Source: JABMPJ01 sp964345005
Lineage (GTDB): Bacteria; Verrucomicrobiota; Kiritimatiellia; UBA8416; JABMPJ01
Assembly: GCA_964345005.1 (NCBI GenBank)
Contig: CAYFPQ010000015.1
Span: 1-50,657, forward strand
Reading direction: 5' to 3'
Length of the DNA stretch: 50,657 nt
The notes under the pieces were generated by a model. The model saw only the letters and a program-made list of their open reading frames with translations. It did no database searches and was not told the origin of the DNA. Made by a program: the position numbers and the translations under genes. This document shows, piece by piece, positions 49,490 to 50,657 of this stretch. Positions within the stretch are counted from its first letter, which is position 1, and every line of letters starts with the position of its first letter.

Positions 49490-50657
49490 TTAGTCCCCCT
49501 CGTTGTAGGCAAATAGATTCTGGTCAACAGGTAACGCCTGACCTTGTGTTGATTCAGGATGCTCCATCCCAAAGATTTCAATCGTGCTGGCCACATCCGG
49601 CCATTGCGTCCATGAGACCAATTCTTCGTAGCCGTCGCCATTCACGTCCGCTCCGAATCCGTAACGCGGAAGAACGGCGGTCAAGCGCCCTTTGCCGGTG
49701 AAGACCCCTAGATTAGGGCGTACCGCACGTCGCTGGAGATCAAGGCCGAAGGCAACTTCGTACAGCCCATCACCGTTCCAATCCAGCATCCGGTGCATGT
49801 GCATGGCGGCGTGCCGAAAGTCCCAGACCTTCTTGCCGTACTTGTCCCGTATGTCAAACCAGGCACCATGACAGATGTGTCCGGAATGACGATACTCGCG
49901 ATCCTGAAACACAAAATCGCAGTCGGCATCAGGCCGCATTCGAGCGGCATGAACTTCCTGTCCATGCCAGGTCGGATCAATCCATAGCGTGCGGCCGTTC
50001 GCAGCATCCACCATGATACGGCAACTACAGACAACGGCGGCCTGTCCATCCGGCCCGAAATGCCCCGCCTCGGCCTGATCAATGTGGTCGTCCTCCCAAG
50101 GTGCGGCAAATTCAGCAAACGGTTTCTTCCACAACAGCCTGCCGTCATGATCAATGAGCCTTGTGCCCACGGCAACTTCGTCCCTGCCGTCGCCGTCTAC
50201 ATCGAAAACACCGGGGTTATGCCCGCCATGCCCGTCATCCACATGATGAGACCAGAGGAGGTGCAATTCGCTGTCCAAAGCAACCAGAGTTGTACAATTC
50301 TGCTCGCCGATCTGGATCAATATATCGCTCGGCCTACCACGCCCAGAGAAGTCCGCCATGAACATTTTCGCTCCGTAGCCAACCGGACCTGACAAATATC
50401 GCACCGCATGTCCACTTTCCCACAATCCTTTCCATCCGCCTGGATCGCCCTGACTAAGTTTTTCGATATAGGGAGCGGATTCTTGTTCAAGTTCTTTCAT
50501 AAAGGGAAACGGGATTTCATGCAGAACCTGCCCCGTAGTTCCATTCAGAACCGCGAGGTTCAGTTCGCCGAATCTGCCGGTGGCGGCAATCACTTCCGCC
50601 TTGCCTGTCGCGTCCACGTAACTTGGGACTGCTGTCTCATGCTCAATGAGACTCACG
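49490..50657 (-). CDS. Beta-propeller protein with calcium-binding VCBS/FG-GAP-like repeats, 5' end beyond window
   Basis: At least 388 residues in frame up to the right window edge, with no obvious signal peptide at the visible end, so the start lies outside. Acidic DxDxDG loops repeat: FDVDGDGRDEVAVG, LDWNGDGLYEVAFGL and ADVNGDGYEELVSW. They alternate with Trp-rich strands, the pattern of FG-GAP/VCBS or rhamnogalacturonan lyase (PL11) propellers. Histidines cluster in the centre (SGHICHGAWFDI, HAAMHMHRM). Lyase activity on pectin-like sugars is possible. It is first in the visible minus-strand cluster and 6 bases before the deacetylase-like gene. Confidence 0.72.
   Translation of the reverse strand, partial: VSLIEHETAVPSYVDATGKAEVIAATGRFGELNLAVLNGTTGQVLHEIPFPFMKELEQESAPYIEKLSQGDPGGWKGLWESGHAVRYLSGPVGYGAKMFMADFSGRGRPSDILIQIGEQNCTTLVALDSELHLLWSHHVDDGHGGHNPGVFDVDGDGRDEVAVGTRLIDHDGRLLWKKPFAEFAAPWEDDHIDQAEAGHFGPDGQAAVVCSCRIMVDAANGRTLWIDPTWHGQEVHAARMRPDADCDFVFQDREYRHSGHICHGAWFDIRDKYGKKVWDFRHAAMHMHRMLDWNGDGLYEVAFGLDLQRRAVRPNLGVFTGKGRLTAVLPRYGFGADVNGDGYEELVSWTQWPDVASTIEIFGMEHPESTQGQALPVDQNLFAYNEGD

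Overview
The window reads as about 50 kb of a bacterial chromosome, probably from the PVC superphylum and most likely Kiritimatiellota, Lentisphaerota or a Verrucomicrobiota relative. This rests on remembered family resemblance, not a search: a DUF2723 membrane protein with TPR tail, a TIGR03790-type secreted protein, and a verrucomicrobial-looking C-terminal domain on the ORF at 40345-41778. Hairpin repeats fill many gene gaps. One run of Ns, one frameshift in an essential gene and one chimeric ORF suggest a draft or metagenome-derived assembly. No rRNA, tRNA, CRISPR array, transposase or phage gene was seen.

Left and middle part (1 to about 41.6 kb; GC-rich by eye) is mostly housekeeping. 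In order: a cut-off P-loop kinase-like gene, dtd, an unrecognised gene, leuC-leuD, an orphan parA convergent with def, a SWIM/SNF2 helicase, lexA with a candidate self-operator, and a variant hisI. An envelope-sugar block follows: ugd, a TIM-barrel isomerase, an Rmd-type reductase, a YbhN-like membrane protein, a DPM1-like glycosyltransferase, a UbiA-type polyprenyl-phosphate phosphoribosyltransferase and a giant DUF2723 glycosyltransferase-like protein, with rpsU and citrate synthase interspersed. Then come rsmE and grpE-dnaJ on the minus strand, three GT4 glycosyltransferases, rplU-rpmA-obgE, efp-epmA divergent from gyrB-gyrA, a UDP-glucuronate decarboxylase, a GmhB-type phosphatase and a secreted TIGR03790-like protein. 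UGD and the decarboxylase together would give UDP-glucuronate and UDP-xylose.

Right part (about 41.6 kb to the end) has visibly lower GC over most of its length and stronger Shine-Dalgarno sites. It is one minus-strand accessory cluster. Reading in the direction of transcription: a VCBS/FG-GAP-like propeller protein, a polysaccharide-deacetylase-like protein, a UroD/MtaA-like methyltransferase, an M24 peptidase homologue, two zinc polyol dehydrogenases, a PfkB sugar kinase, a LamG/YesU-like protein, a TIM-barrel isomerase, and the first ~55 codons of a Gfo/Idh/MocA dehydrogenase. That last gene is fused in frame to an unrelated secreted-type protein, so about 41.6 kb is either a recombination junction or an assembly join.

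The most distinctive non-coding feature is a family of two-armed palindromes, six copies in 28 kb. One copy is split by two further inverted repeats nested inside it. A second palindrome family (two copies) and several heptanucleotide tandem repeats placed at stop codons add to this. No wholly new multi-gene system is obvious. The strongest leads are the repeat families, the lipid-linked sugar plus DUF2723 block, the HisI variant, and the sugar cluster carrying a corrinoid-type methyltransferase homologue.
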